A stretch of 36,908 nt of DNA, taken from contig CANRHU010000033.1 of assembly GCA_947630485.1 (NCBI GenBank), forward strand, positions 1 through 36,908, in the 5' to 3' direction. The position numbers and the translations under genes are program-made. Positions within the stretch are counted from its first letter, which is position 1; every line of letters starts with the position of its first letter. Of this stretch, positions 24,681 to 33,059 are shown one piece after another. The stretch comes from an uncultured Lachnospiraceae bacterium. Lineage in GTDB: Bacteria; Bacillota; Clostridia; Lachnospirales; Lachnospiraceae. The notes under the pieces were generated by a model. That model searched no databases. It worked only from the letters and a program-made list of their open reading frames with translations, and was not told the origin of the DNA.

Positions 24681-25388
24681 CTATTGGATTCCCAGTCTGC
24701 GGAACACTTCCTGGTACGCGTCCTCCACGTTGCCCAGATCTCTGCGGAAGCGGTCCTTGTCCAGCTTCTCATGGGTCTCCTTATCCCAGAGCCTGCAGGT
24801 ATCCGGGGACACCTCGTCAGCCAGGATGATCTGCCCGTGATAACGTCCGAACTCGATCTTGAAATCGATCAGCTCGATGCCAAGGCCTGCAAAATACTCC
24901 CGCATCACCTGATTGACCGTAAAAGCGTACTTCGTGATCGCATCAATCTCCTCCTGGGTCGCCAAATTCAGGGCCAGCGCGTAGTAGCTGTTGATAAACG
25001 GATCATGCAGGTCATCGTTCTTATAACTGAATTCCAGCGTTGGACAAGCCAGTTTGATTCCTTCCTCCATACCCAGCTTCTTGGCGAAGCTTCCGGCTGA
25101 GAAATTGCGGATGATGACCTCAAGCGGTACGATCTCGACCTTCTTCACCAGTGTCTCGCGGTCGTTCAGCTCCTCGACCAGATGGGTCGGAACACCTTTC
25201 TTCTCCAGGAGCCTGAAAATGTGATTGGTCATGCGGTTGTTGATCGCGCCCTTGCCTACGATCGTGCCCTTCTTCTGGCCGTCAAACGCGGTCGCATCGT
25301 CCTTGTAAGATACGATCAGCAGATCCGGATCGTCCGTCAGGAAAACCTTCTTCGCCTTGCCTTCATATAACTGTTCTCTCTTTTCCAT
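24681..25388 (-). CDS. purC: phosphoribosylaminoimidazole-succinocarboxamide (SAICAR) synthase
   Basis: PurC joins CAIR and aspartate using ATP. The 235-residue protein has the family's usual length and motifs: [20 protein letters not shown] at the N-terminus, [20 protein letters not shown], the signature [19 protein letters not shown], and [20 protein letters not shown], which contributes to metal/ATP binding, followed by SPDTCRLWD. It starts behind AGGTGG and is first in the purine run purC-purF-purB. The promoter lies about 190 bases upstream, leaving a long leader that contains short GC-rich tandem repeats. I see no purine riboswitch core in that leader. Confidence 0.97.
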   Translation of the reverse strand: MEKREQLYEGKAKKVFLTDDPDLLIVSYKDDATAFDGQKKGTIVGKGAINNRMTNHIFRLLEKKGVPTHLVEELNDRETLVKKVEIVPLEVIIRNFSAGSFAKKLGMEEGIKLACPTLEFSYKNDDLHDPFINSYYALALNLATQEEIDAITKYAFTVNQVMREYFAGLGIELIDFKIEFGRYHGQIILADEVSPDTCRLWDKETHEKLDKDRFRRDLGNVEDAYQEVFRRLGIQ

Positions 25389-25436
25389 GGGTATCCACCT
25401 GTCCTTTTTGTGCGCCGCGGCCCGCGCCGCCTGCTG

Positions 25437-25515
25437 CGCCCGGGCGGAAATCAGCCCACTGCGTCCGGGCGGAAATCCATCCGCTTTACCCGGACGGGAA
25501 TCCGTCCGCTGCGGC
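25437..25515. repeat. tandem repeats in the purC leader
   Basis: About three imperfect 25-base units (CGGGCGGAAATC, CGGGCGGAAATCC, CGGACGGGAATCC cores, each followed by a CCGC or CCACTGC stretch) lie between the purC promoter and its ATG. They could form alternative hairpins in the leader RNA. Confidence 0.7.
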
Positions 25516-25573
25516 CGGCCTGCGTCCCCGCGGCAAATGATATGTATGATGCAGCAGAAAACTCAATGGAAGC

Positions 25574-25602
25574 ATTATAGCGTATCGGATGGATTATAGC
25601 AA
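25574..25602 (-). promoter_or_regulatory. sigma-A promoter of purC-purF-purB
   Basis: On the minus strand, TTGCTA (25597-25602) and TATAAT (25574-25579) are separated by 17 bases. Transcription would begin near 25567, giving a leader of about 180 bases before purC. Confidence 0.8.
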
Positions 25603-25630
25603 GAGGTTTCGGCGGATTTTTCCTGTTGAA

Positions 25631-26023
25631 TTATTTTGTTTCATAGTGGATAATATGTTCATCAGAACAGCCGGAAGGTGAATGCGACTCACCCGCCCCA
25701 GCTCCAGGATTCGTCTCCCCGACGTTCTCCTCCTGCCGGTAGAACTCGACGGCCCCGTCCCGCAGCCGCAGCCGGAAACCAAAGATTTCCTCCATGAGAC
25801 CGCCGTACCCACCCCCATCCCCGGCCGGACTCATCCACTGGCTGCTCTCGCTTTCCGCGCGCAGCGCGAAGAAATCCGTGCCGCCGTGCTGATAAAACAG
25901 TACCGCCGCCTCCAGAGTAAGCGCCGCGATACAGACGCGCCGGATCTTCCGGGCCCTCACGCCCTCACGCGTAAATTTTCTCCATGATTTTTTTGCCGAA
26001 AATACAGAATCTTTTCGTGACAT
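25631..26023 (-). CDS. small single-pass membrane protein, unknown
   Basis: The 130-residue protein starts at an ATG with AAAGGTG upstream. A very basic N-terminus (SAKKSWRKFTREGVRARKIR) precedes one hydrophobic stretch (RVCIAALTLEAAVLFYQH). A short domain follows (GLMEEIFGFRLRLRDGAVEF, YRQEE) that looks like a conserved core, and then a polar tail. It would be a membrane-anchored protein with its C-terminus outside. I do not recognise the family. It lies alone between the purine promoter and the broken Rpn-type gene; the TAA stop is about 30 bases from the -35 of purC. Coding is supported by the ribosome binding site, charge pattern and codon use, but the call is moderate. Confidence 0.55.
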   Translation of the reverse strand: MSRKDSVFSAKKSWRKFTREGVRARKIRRVCIAALTLEAAVLFYQHGGTDFFALRAESESSQWMSPAGDGGGYGGLMEEIFGFRLRLRDGAVEFYRQEENVGETNPGAGAGESHSPSGCSDEHIIHYETK

Positions 26024-26172
26024 GGTACACCTTTTTCACAACGCTTTTCAAATTTCATGGAAATCCCCGCAGCAGATACGCGGATAAGAAATGATCCGCA
26101 GCTGCCGAAACACACCAGCTTTCCGGCGGTCCGCATGAATCGCGATCAGAAAAAAACGAAACTGATCAGACC

Positions 26173-27053
26173 TCAGATATTATATTCCCTGAAAAGCTTC
26201 CTGCGCAGGGCACTGTCCGAAGCCGCTTTGATAATCAGGTCATCCCTGTGATTCTCTGACAGCACGACGATCAATCGTGCCAAACGCTCCTGGCCGCGTT
26301 TTTCACCGCGTTTCTCGCCAATCCGCTCACCCTGTTCGCGCCCGCGTTTCTCTCCTCGCTCTTCTCCCCGTTTCTCCCCATCCAGTATCAGATCATCAAT
26401 CGCCTTGCACATACCTATCTCCTCCCCGCTCTTCTTCTGTTGACCTACCAGCTTCTTTAACCGCTTCTGCTCCCCAAGCATCGCAAACGCCGCAGCCATC
26501 TCCACTCTGTCCATCTGGTCCAGTTCTTCCCGATGGCTGCTCACATACTCATACAGCTTCTCTTTATCCTCATTAAGTCTTAGCATATAAAAAATGTGTG
26601 TAAACAGCTTTTGTAGTTTTCGGGCTCTTTTATCGCCCTGACCGGGATGATGTTCAGCCGGTAGTCCGCCACAAACGGCAGCAGCTCCTCCGGACTTTTC
26701 AGCTCCCTTCTCTCCCGGTGCCCTTTCTCCATCTCCTGAACCTGACGGCGATATTCCAGGGCATCGTAGAGCATATTCCGAACCGGCATCCCATAATCCA
26801 CCTTTGCCTGTGTCTCATCGAAGAATGTAACCGAATAGACATCATTTTCCGCCCTCATCCGCACATCGCCTGTCCTCTCAACCGCCTTTCTGCGGCCGTC
26901 TTCCTCCACGATCACCCCGTACCGAAGCGGAAGCGGCGTCAAATCCTCCGGTTTCAGCACCTGTTCGCCCCCATGGAGCAGGCCGTTGACCAGGTCGGCA
27001 AAGATAGCCGGCCTCTCCAGCATCGCGTTAACTTCTGTGTTGATTATGCCCAT
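26173..27053 (-). pseudogene. Rpn/PDDEXK-type nuclease (recombination-promoting, 'putative transposase'), frameshifted and internally deleted
   Basis: The intact ancestor would be a PD-(D/E)XK nuclease of the Rpn/transposase_31 family, implicated in RecA-independent recombination. The N-terminal frame starts MGIINTEVNAMLERPAIFAD behind GGAGGAG and keeps the family core TFFDETQAKVDYGMPVRNML (E-x-Q followed by VDYGMPVR). It reads to TAA at 26580. The family sequence then resumes in another frame from 26586 (MLRLNEDKEKLYEYVSSH) and ends with the typical GEKRGEERGEKRG-rich tail. A run of six T at 26589-26594 probably lost one base, since HTFFYMLRLN would be restored by adding one. Some 40-50 residues are also missing between SPEELL and PFVADYRL compared with relatives (from memory). 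A complete promoter remains upstream. Confidence 0.8.
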
Positions 27054-27173
27054 ACAACTCCTCCTCTGCACTATAAATAATCCTGCTTTTTTAACCGTAC
27101 ACCTTCATGGAATCCGCCGGAGAACGATCCGGATGAAAACAGATCCTTAGATATATGAAATACTGACAAGATC

Positions 27174-27202
27174 AGTATAGCACAGGAAGAGCGATAAGGC
27201 AA
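27174..27202 (-). promoter_or_regulatory. sigma-A promoter of the broken Rpn-type gene
   Basis: On the minus strand, TTGCCT (27197-27202) and TATACT (27174-27179) are 17 bases apart, about 120 bases before the ATG. The surrounding 27060-27360 region holds no other gene apart from the cobO remnant to its right. Confidence 0.7.
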
Positions 27203-27363
27203 TCTGAATGTTTACGCATCCAATGGGCCATGGCTCGCAAAGTCTTGTTTCAGATCAGCCAACTGTTTTTACTTACCGCTTTCCGGGATCCAGTGTCCCG
27301 GCGGCGGTATAGAACAGGACATTGCATATGGCGGCGGCGACAGTGCTGCCGCCTTTTCGGACC

Positions 27364-27414
27364 ATGGCGGCGGTGGTCTTTCCTTTGCCATCGCCCCCAA
27401 TAAAAATGGATCAT
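27364..27414 (-). pseudogene. cob(I)alamin adenosyltransferase (cobO/btuR) N-terminal remnant
   Basis: The ATG at 27412-27414 overlaps the cobQ stop (ATGA), as for an intact next gene. Seven codons read MIHFYWG. After one extra G in a run of five, the other frame continues as GDGKGKTTAAM, the P-loop of CobO/BtuR adenosyltransferases, which attach the adenosyl group to cobalamin. Beyond about 27364 the sequence no longer resembles the family and stops within 30 codons. So both a +1 frameshift and loss of about 90% of the gene are indicated. The matching segment is short, but its place after cobQ and the P-loop make the identification reasonable. Confidence 0.65.
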
Positions 27415-28889
27415 GCCGTTCCCCTCAATATCTTGTATACCGTCTCCATATCCAGGGCGCGGCGCACGGTATCCGCCAGGATGTCGTACTGCCTGTCCAG
27501 CTGTTCCTCCCGGTCAACCACGGCGGCGGCTGTATAGTCCAGACCCTTCCTCTCACACAGCGCCCGGGCCAAGGCATCCACTGCCTCGCCGGTGTCAAAC
27601 AGGCCGTGCAGATAGGTGCCGCAGACGCTGCCATTCGAACAGCCATCCGCACGCCCGGTGTCCAGCAGGCAGAAAGCAGGCCCGCACGCCGTCGTTCGGC
27701 CGGTGTGTATCTCATATCCATCTACCGAAGCGCCCGCCATGGGGCCGGCCAGCACCGTGCCCCGGACGCGGGTGCGGGTCTTTTGCGCGTCAAACACCGT
27801 ATCCACCGGCAGCAGGCCCATGCCCTGAACCGGCTCCGCTCCGCCGCCCTCCGTGCCGGAAGGGTCAGCGAGGGAGCGGCCCAACATCTGATACCCGCCG
27901 CAAACGCCCAGCACCGGGGTGTCTCTCTCCGTCAGACGCAGGATCGCTGTCTCCAACCCGGACTGGCGCAGCCAGAGAAGATCGCTCACGGTGCTCTTGA
28001 TTCCGGGCAGGATGAGCATATCCGGCGTGCCCAGCTCCGCCTGCCGGCCCACATACCGCACCCCCAGGAGCGGGTGAGCCTCAAGGGGTCCGAAATCGGT
28101 GAAGTTGGAGATGCGCGGCAGGCGTATCACCGCGATATCCAGGGGCTTGTGGACGATCCTCTCCCGAAGGCTTGGAGCCAGGGAGTCCTCGTCGTCCACG
28201 TCCAGGCGCATATACGGCACCACCCCCAGTACAGGCAGACCGGCGAGCTGTTCCAGCATCCCAAGTCCCGGGCGGAGGATCTCCACGTCGCCGCGGAACT
28301 TATTGATGACGAGCCCCTTGACACGGGAGCGCTCCTCCGGCTGCAGCAACGCCACTGTTCCGTAAAGCTGAGCAAAAACGCCCCCCGGATCGATGTCGCC
28401 TACCAGCAGCACCGGCGCATTTACAAGCTCCGCCAAGCCCATGTTCACGATGTCGTTTTCCCGCAGATTGATCTCCGCGGGGCTACCCGCCCCTTCGATG
28501 ACGATCACGTCATATTCCACGGCCAGGCTCTCATAGGCGGCCAGGATATCCGGGATGAGCTTTGTTTTATAGCGGAAGTACTCTGCCGCTGGCATCTGGC
28601 CCCGGACCTCGCCGTTGACGATCACCTGGCTGCCAATATCGCTGCAGGGTTTAAGGAGGATAGGATTCATCCGCACGTCCGGCTCCGCCCCGGCAGCCTG
28701 AGCCTGCATCACCTGGGCCCGGCCCATCTCCAGACCGTCCCGGGTCACATAGCTGTTGAGAGCCATGTTCTGGCTTTTGAAGGGCGCGGGCCGCAGACCA
28801 TCCTGCCGGAAGATGCGGCACAGCGCGGCGCACAGCAAGCTCTTGCCCGCGCCGGACATGGTGCCCTGAATCATGATACATTTAGCCAT
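27411..28889 (-). CDS. cobQ: cobyric acid synthase
   Basis: CobQ amidates four side chains of adenosylcobyrinic acid a,c-diamide using glutamine and ATP. The ATG at 28889 gives 492 residues starting MAKCIMIQGTMSGAGKSLLC, the ATP-binding dethiobiotin-synthetase-like domain. Family marks include FKSQNMALNSYVTRDG, EMGRAQVMQAQAAGAEP, VIVIEGAGSPAEINL, ADIDPGGVFA-like GDIDPGGVFAQLYGT, and LPGIKSTVSDLLWLR. The C-terminal class I amidotransferase-like domain has the nucleophilic Cys in VLGVCGGYQMLGR and the His in GTYLHGLFD. Length and motifs are normal, so the enzyme looks functional. It overlaps the upstream cobD by 8 bases. Confidence 0.95.
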   Translation of the reverse strand: MAKCIMIQGTMSGAGKSLLCAALCRIFRQDGLRPAPFKSQNMALNSYVTRDGLEMGRAQVMQAQAAGAEPDVRMNPILLKPCSDIGSQVIVNGEVRGQMPAAEYFRYKTKLIPDILAAYESLAVEYDVIVIEGAGSPAEINLRENDIVNMGLAELVNAPVLLVGDIDPGGVFAQLYGTVALLQPEERSRVKGLVINKFRGDVEILRPGLGMLEQLAGLPVLGVVPYMRLDVDDEDSLAPSLRERIVHKPLDIAVIRLPRISNFTDFGPLEAHPLLGVRYVGRQAELGTPDMLILPGIKSTVSDLLWLRQSGLETAILRLTERDTPVLGVCGGYQMLGRSLADPSGTEGGGAEPVQGMGLLPVDTVFDAQKTRTRVRGTVLAGPMAGASVDGYEIHTGRTTACGPAFCLLDTGRADGCSNGSVCGTYLHGLFDTGEAVDALARALCERKGLDYTAAAVVDREEQLDRQYDILADTVRRALDMETVYKILRGTA

Positions 28890-29937
28890 GAGCAAGCGCC
28901 TCCCTGATCGCTTTGATGAGTCTCTCGTTGTCTTGCCCTGTGCGCACCGCAGCCCTGTACCAGGATCCGTCCAGGCCCCGGAAACCGCCGCAGCCCCGCA
29001 AAAGGATACCCTGCCGGGCCAGAGGCGCGGCCAGATCAACGTGACTTTGAAACAACAGATAATTGGCCTCGCCGGGTATGACCGAAAGGCCCAACCCTTC
29101 CAGCGCCGCCTTGAGCTTTGGCCGCTGGTCCCGAACCAGCGCCCGGACCTGACCGGCATAGGCCGTCTCCTCCAGGGCCGCCAGTCCCGCCGTCTGGGAC
29201 AGCTCGGACACGGACCATGGCGGCCCCCCGGCGGCCATGGCCTCCAGAAACGCCCCGTCGGTGCTGAGGCAATACCCCAGCCGTATCCCCGCCATGGCGT
29301 ACAGCTTTGTGAATGATCTTAGAATGAGCAGCCCGCTCCCACTGGCCAACTCGCCGGCCAGGGTGTGGGCCTTCGGCTCATCCATCAGATCCACGAAGCA
29401 CTCGTCCGCCACCAGCAATACCCCCGCGGCACGGCACCACTCCAGCACCCGCAGCAGCAGTGGCATGGGGACAGATACACCGGTGGGGTTGTTTGGTTGA
29501 CATAAAAACACCATATCCATCCCGGCGATATCCTCCAGGATGGTCTCGTCCGGGACAAAGCCCCTCTCCCGGCGCAGAGTGTGGTATGCGATCTGGCACC
29601 CAACGGTGTTCAGCGCCGCCTCATATTCCGAGAAGGACGGGGCCGTCACCAGAGCCCGTTTGGGCTTCCGGGTCAGCACGGCCCGATAGATGAGCTCCGC
29701 CGCGCCGTTGCCGCAGAGGATATTTTTCACCGGAACACCCTCTTTTTCCCCAATGGCCGCCCGGAGAGCCCGGCAGCTTGGATCGGGATATCGATCCGCA
29801 CGGGCCGCGGCGCCGCAGATCGCCCGGCACACGCCCTCCGGCACCCCAAGGGGGCTGATACTGGCGGAGAAATCCAGGGGCAGCGTCCCATATTCCTGTT
29901 CAAATCCGGCCCAATCGCCGCCGTGGGCACCCGTCAT
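28882..29937 (-). CDS. cobD: threonine-phosphate decarboxylase (CobD-type PLP enzyme)
   Basis: CobD decarboxylates L-threonine-O-3-phosphate to the (R)-1-amino-2-propanol phosphate used for the cobamide nucleotide-loop arm. The 351-residue fold-type I protein resembles HisC but with CobD marks: LPLDFSASISPLGVPEGV, RYPDPSCRALRAAI, ILCGNGAAELIY, CQPNNPTGVSVP, VADECFVDLMD and the PLP lysine in RSFTKLYAMAGIRLGY. Assignment to CobD rather than HisC rests on the SASISPLG and CGNGAAELI motifs and on the location between cbiB and cobQ. Its ATG lies 7 bases after the cbiB stop, with GAGGTGAG between. Confidence 0.92.
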   Translation of the reverse strand: MTGAHGGDWAGFEQEYGTLPLDFSASISPLGVPEGVCRAICGAAARADRYPDPSCRALRAAIGEKEGVPVKNILCGNGAAELIYRAVLTRKPKRALVTAPSFSEYEAALNTVGCQIAYHTLRRERGFVPDETILEDIAGMDMVFLCQPNNPTGVSVPMPLLLRVLEWCRAAGVLLVADECFVDLMDEPKAHTLAGELASGSGLLILRSFTKLYAMAGIRLGYCLSTDGAFLEAMAAGGPPWSVSELSQTAGLAALEETAYAGQVRALVRDQRPKLKAALEGLGLSVIPGEANYLLFQSHVDLAAPLARQGILLRGCGGFRGLDGSWYRAAVRTGQDNERLIKAIREALAHG

Positions 29938-29943
29938 GCTCTC

Positions 29944-30909
29944 TCACCTCGCAATACAAATCCGCAGGATAAGCCCCAGCACTGCCGCCAGACAGCCTGC
30001 GGCAGACAGCATCCTGTCAGCTCGCAGGATATCCTCCGGTTCCGGGGGACGTGTATCATCCCCGATGTATGGCTTATCATATACCTTTCCGAAATAGCTG
30101 GCCGGTCCCGCCAGCCGCAGCCCCAGCGCCCCGGCACAGGCGGACTCGCACTGGGCGGAATTGGGACTGGCATGTTTCCGCCGGTCCCGCCGCCATATCC
30201 GCCAGGCCCCGGCCATGTCGTAGCCTGTGAGCCCCGACGCAGCGATCCAGATGAGCGCCGCCAGCCGGGACGGAACGTAGTTAGCGGCGTCGTCCAGCTT
30301 TGCTGCGGCCCGCCCGAAGTATAAATACCGCTCATTTTTATACCCCACCATGCTGTCCATGGTGTTGATTGCTTTGTAGACCATGGCCAGGGGCGCGCCG
30401 CCAAGGAGCAAATAAAACAGCGGGGTCAGCACACCGTCAGAGAAGTTCTCCGCCACGGTCTCCACGGCGGCTTTGACGACGCCCTGCGCGGAGAGGTTCT
30501 CCGTGTCCCGTCCCACGATGCGCCCCACCGCCTTTCGAGCAGCGGACAAATCATCAGTGCGGAGCACGTCGTATACGTTCCGGCTCTCCTTGGCCAAGTC
30601 CCGCAGGGCCAGGGCCTGCCAGCACCACAGGGTCTGAAAGAAGAAACCCAACGCCGGATGGATGGCCGCCCCGCCCCAGCAGACCAGGCCAGTGACGGCC
30701 AACGTGCCCAGAGGCAGCACGGCCGCCAGGACCGCTCCCGCCGTCAATTCGCCCCTTAATGTGACCGGAAACCAGCGGCGCAGGCGCTTTTCCAATTGGG
30801 AAATGGCCTTCCCCATAACGACCACCGGATGGGGAAAATGGGGGATGACCGGGTCACCCAACAGAATATCCAGTATGAAGCCGCACAGGATGGCAAGGGT
30901 CACGGTCAT
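29944..30909 (-). CDS. cbiB: adenosylcobinamide-phosphate synthase, membrane protein
   Basis: CbiB attaches the aminopropanol arm to adenosylcobyric acid in the membrane. The ATG at 30909 (AAGGAG, 5-base spacing) gives 321 residues starting MTVTLAILCGFILDILLGDP. Family marks include the early LLGDPVIPHFPHPVVVMGK, WQALALRDLAKESRNVYDVL, RIVGRDTENLSAQGVVKAAV, AENFSDGVLTPLFYLLLGG, YKAINTMDSMVGYKNERYLY and DDAANYVPSRLAAL. Several hydrophobic spans are present. It is the first intact cobalamin gene; upstream lies an in-frame fusion of an IS200 remnant and unknown sequence, and I see no promoter or B12 riboswitch. Confidence 0.94.
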   Translation of the reverse strand: MTVTLAILCGFILDILLGDPVIPHFPHPVVVMGKAISQLEKRLRRWFPVTLRGELTAGAVLAAVLPLGTLAVTGLVCWGGAAIHPALGFFFQTLWCWQALALRDLAKESRNVYDVLRTDDLSAARKAVGRIVGRDTENLSAQGVVKAAVETVAENFSDGVLTPLFYLLLGGAPLAMVYKAINTMDSMVGYKNERYLYFGRAAAKLDDAANYVPSRLAALIWIAASGLTGYDMAGAWRIWRRDRRKHASPNSAQCESACAGALGLRLAGPASYFGKVYDKPYIGDDTRPPEPEDILRADRMLSAAGCLAAVLGLILRICIAR

Positions 30910-31033
30910 GGCAGCTCCTTCGCATACCGCACGGTATCCACCAGCTCCAATGTGCGCTCCCGGGCCCACCTGTCAGCGTCCGTTTCCAGGAGGAAGCCAC
31001 CGCCCAGGGGCGACTGCCAGTCCCGATAGGCGG
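30906..31033 (-). pseudogene. C-terminal stub of an unrecognised gene, joined in frame to the tnpA remnant
   Basis: This 43-codon stretch (WQSPLGGGFLLETDADRWA, then a TVRYAKELP end) does not belong to IS200 transposases. It ends at a TGA overlapping the cbiB ATG (30906-30909), so it is probably the last part of the gene that preceded cbiB in the original operon. A cobalamin gene is the natural guess, but I cannot identify it. The junction with the transposase remnant lies near 31033. Confidence 0.45.
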
Positions 31034-31304
31034 CGTACTTTTTCACACTCAGTTTGTCTTTCATAATATCGTTTCTCTCTCGATCTTGTATGTACTTCCT
31101 TATAGTGGCTTCATTCATATAATCCGGCACCAGATATCCTTCTATGATCTCCACTCCCTTATAAGCACACAGTTATTTCAATATATCTCTTATATCATCT
31201 TTCAGTTGATTATAAATTACTTTTTGTTTATACTTAGGTGTGAAGACAATGTGATACTTGCACATCCATTTCGTGTGAGCTAAATCATTGGCTTTATTCG
31301 CCAT
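31034..31304 (-). mobile_element. IS200/IS605-type tnpA remnant
   Basis: Codons from the ATG at 31304 (AAAGGTG upstream) read MANKANDLAHTKWMCKYHIV then FTPKYKQKVIYNQ, the usual N-terminus of IS200-group Y1 transposases in Clostridia. At 31173-31175 a TAA stop interrupts ILK*LCAYKG, where a CAA codon is expected. The same frame continues KGVEIIEGYLVPD, then jumps to MNEATIRKYIQDRERNDIMK, which belongs near the C-terminus. The deleted middle (about 60 residues) held the HIH metal motif and the catalytic tyrosine region. The element is therefore inactive, and no downstream terminal hairpin is seen. Confidence 0.88.
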
Positions 31305-31411
31305 AAAATCACCTTTCCTTTCTCTTAATAGTGGCTGGACACCTCTATTATAGTCGGAAAACTGACGTAATACGAACAAAGCGTCACTGGCGCGTTGTTC
31401 GCATGGAAATA

Positions 31412-31462
31412 CAGAAAACCCGCGCAGGCCGGCTGCAGTCCATACAGTCATCCCGCGCGAGT
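31412..31462 (-). terminator. intrinsic terminator of glyS
   Basis: On the minus strand, ACTCGCGCGGG (31452-31462) pairs with CCTGCGCGGGT (31418-31428), including two G-U pairs. The 23-base loop is followed by TTTT (31415-31418). It lies about 70 bases beyond the glyS stop. Confidence 0.7.
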
Positions 31463-31533
31463 TTGCTTCTTTAACGTTCTGCCAACCTGCCGCCGGCTCC
31501 GGAATCAATTTCTCCATGCCCGGCAGATTCCCA

Positions 31534-32922
31534 TCAGAACCGGATTCTCTCCTCCAGATAATCCTTAAGCTCCGCGATCGGCACCCGCACCTGCTCCATC
31601 GTATCGCGGTCGCGGACCGTCACCGCCTGATCGTTCTCGGAATCGAAATCGTAGGTCACGCAGAACGGCGTGCCGATCTCATCCTGGCGGCGGTAGCGCT
31701 TGCCGATATTGCCGCGGTCGTCGAACTCGCAGTTGAAATATCTGCACAGGTCGGTGTAGATTTTCTCCGCACCCTCGTTCAGCTTCTTTGAAAGCGGCAG
31801 CACGCCCACCTTCACCGGAGCGATAGCCGGATGGAAATGAAGCACCGTGCGCACGTCGCCCTCGCCGATCTCCTCCTCGTCGTAGGCGGCGCAGAGGAAC
31901 GCCAGCGTCACGCGGTCGGCTCCCAGGGACGGCTCGATGACGAAGGGGATATATTTCTCATTCTTCGCGTCGTCAAAATAGGTCAGATCCTGGCCGGAGG
32001 TCTCCTGGTGGCGGGTCAGATCGTAGTTGGTGCGGTCCGCGATGCCCCAGAGCTCGCCCCAGCCGAAGGGGAACAGAAACTCGATGTCGGATGTGGCCTT
32101 GCTGTAGAAGGCCAGCTCTGCCGGGTCATGGTCGCGCACCCGCATCTCCTCGGGCCTGATGCCCAGGGTCTGCAGCCAGTCGATGCAGTACTGCTTCCAG
32201 TAGGCGAACCACTCCAGATCCGTGTCCGGCTCGCAGAAGAATTCCAGCTCCATCTGCTCGAACTCCCTGGTACGGAACGTGAAATTGCCCGGCGTGATCT
32301 CGTTGCGGAAGGATTTGCCGATCTGGGCGATGCCGAACGGGATCTTCTTGCGGGACGTCCTCTGGACATTCTTGAAGTTCACGAAAATGCCCTGGGCCGT
32401 CTCCGGGCGCAGATAGACCGTATTCTTCGCATCCTCGGTCACGCCCTGGAAGGTCTTGAACATCAGGTTGAACTGACGGATATCGGTGAAATCATGCTTG
32501 CCGCAGCTGGGGCAGCAGATGTTCTGATCCTCGATATACTGCTTCATCTGCTCCTGGGTCCAGCCGTCCACGGCCTCGTCCGGAACAATTCCCTTCTCCT
32601 TCATGTAATTCTCGATCAGCTGATCCGCGCGGAACCGCTCATGGCAGGCGCGGCAGTCCATGAGCGGATCGGAAAATCCGCCCAGATGGCCGCTCGCTAC
32701 CCAGGTCTGGGAATTCATCAGAATCGCGCAGTCCACGCCCACGTTGTAGGGGCTCTCCTGGACGAATTTCTGCCACCATGCCTTCTTCACATTATTCTTC
32801 AGCTCCACGCCAAGATTGCCGTAATCCCAGGTGTTGGCCAGGCCGCCGTAGATCTCGGAGCCCGGATAGACGAAACCTCTGGATTTGGCCAGCGCTACGA
32901 TCTTGTCCATTGTCTTTTCCAT
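31534..32922 (-). CDS. glyS: glycyl-tRNA synthetase (alpha2 type)
   Basis: This class II enzyme charges tRNA-Gly. The 462-residue protein is of the homodimeric type, not the alpha2beta2 GlyQ/GlyS pair. Marks include the N-terminal [33 protein letters not shown], a zinc-type pair (CRACHERF, then CCPSCG), [15 protein letters not shown], motif 2 ([20 protein letters not shown]), [13 protein letters not shown], motif 3 ([11 protein letters not shown]) and a C-terminal anticodon-binding domain ([20 protein letters not shown]). The start at 32922 follows GGCAGGG; a MENIW-like alternative is absent. The 135-base leader has a 7-bp hairpin but no T-box sequence. It ends in a terminator at 31412-31462. 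Confidence 0.97.
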   Translation of the reverse strand: MEKTMDKIVALAKSRGFVYPGSEIYGGLANTWDYGNLGVELKNNVKKAWWQKFVQESPYNVGVDCAILMNSQTWVASGHLGGFSDPLMDCRACHERFRADQLIENYMKEKGIVPDEAVDGWTQEQMKQYIEDQNICCPSCGKHDFTDIRQFNLMFKTFQGVTEDAKNTVYLRPETAQGIFVNFKNVQRTSRKKIPFGIAQIGKSFRNEITPGNFTFRTREFEQMELEFFCEPDTDLEWFAYWKQYCIDWLQTLGIRPEEMRVRDHDPAELAFYSKATSDIEFLFPFGWGELWGIADRTNYDLTRHQETSGQDLTYFDDAKNEKYIPFVIEPSLGADRVTLAFLCAAYDEEEIGEGDVRTVLHFHPAIAPVKVGVLPLSKKLNEGAEKIYTDLCRYFNCEFDDRGNIGKRYRRQDEIGTPFCVTYDFDSENDQAVTVRDRDTMEQVRVPIAELKDYLEERIRF

Positions 32923-32977
32923 AATAATTACCCTGCCTTTTCTATAAATTTATGTGATCGTTCAGACATACCCTTTT

Positions 32978-33001
32978 GACGCCGGATGAACCCTCGGCGT
33001 C
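32978..33001. other. hairpin in the glyS leader / after the lipoprotein gene
   Basis: GACGCCG (32978-32984) pairs with CGGCGTC (32995-33001) over a 10-base loop. It lies between the lipoprotein stop (33060) and glyS. There is no U-tract on the minus strand, so terminator function is doubtful. Confidence 0.4.
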
Positions 33002-33059
33002 TTCCCAAAACAGTCTAAAGCTGTCGGGGATAATCATATGCAGTCTTCACAGTACCGCT

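Noticed and set aside
27072-27363. Possible small gene between the cobO remnant and the Rpn-type gene
   Set aside because: Short frames here lack ribosome binding sites and recognisable content. The region holds the Rpn-type promoter and decayed sequence.
31305-31517. 71-codon upstream extension of the IS200 tnpA frame
   Set aside because: It contains the glyS terminator and has no ribosome binding site. The tnpA ATG at 31304 has its own AAAGGTG.
30910-31533. Cobalamin riboswitch ahead of cbiB
   Set aside because: No B12-box-like core was found. The region is occupied by the tnpA remnant, a gene stub and the glyS terminator.
32923-33059. T-box leader for glyS
   Set aside because: The conserved T-box antiterminator sequence and a specifier-loop stem are not seen; only a simple 7-bp hairpin is present.
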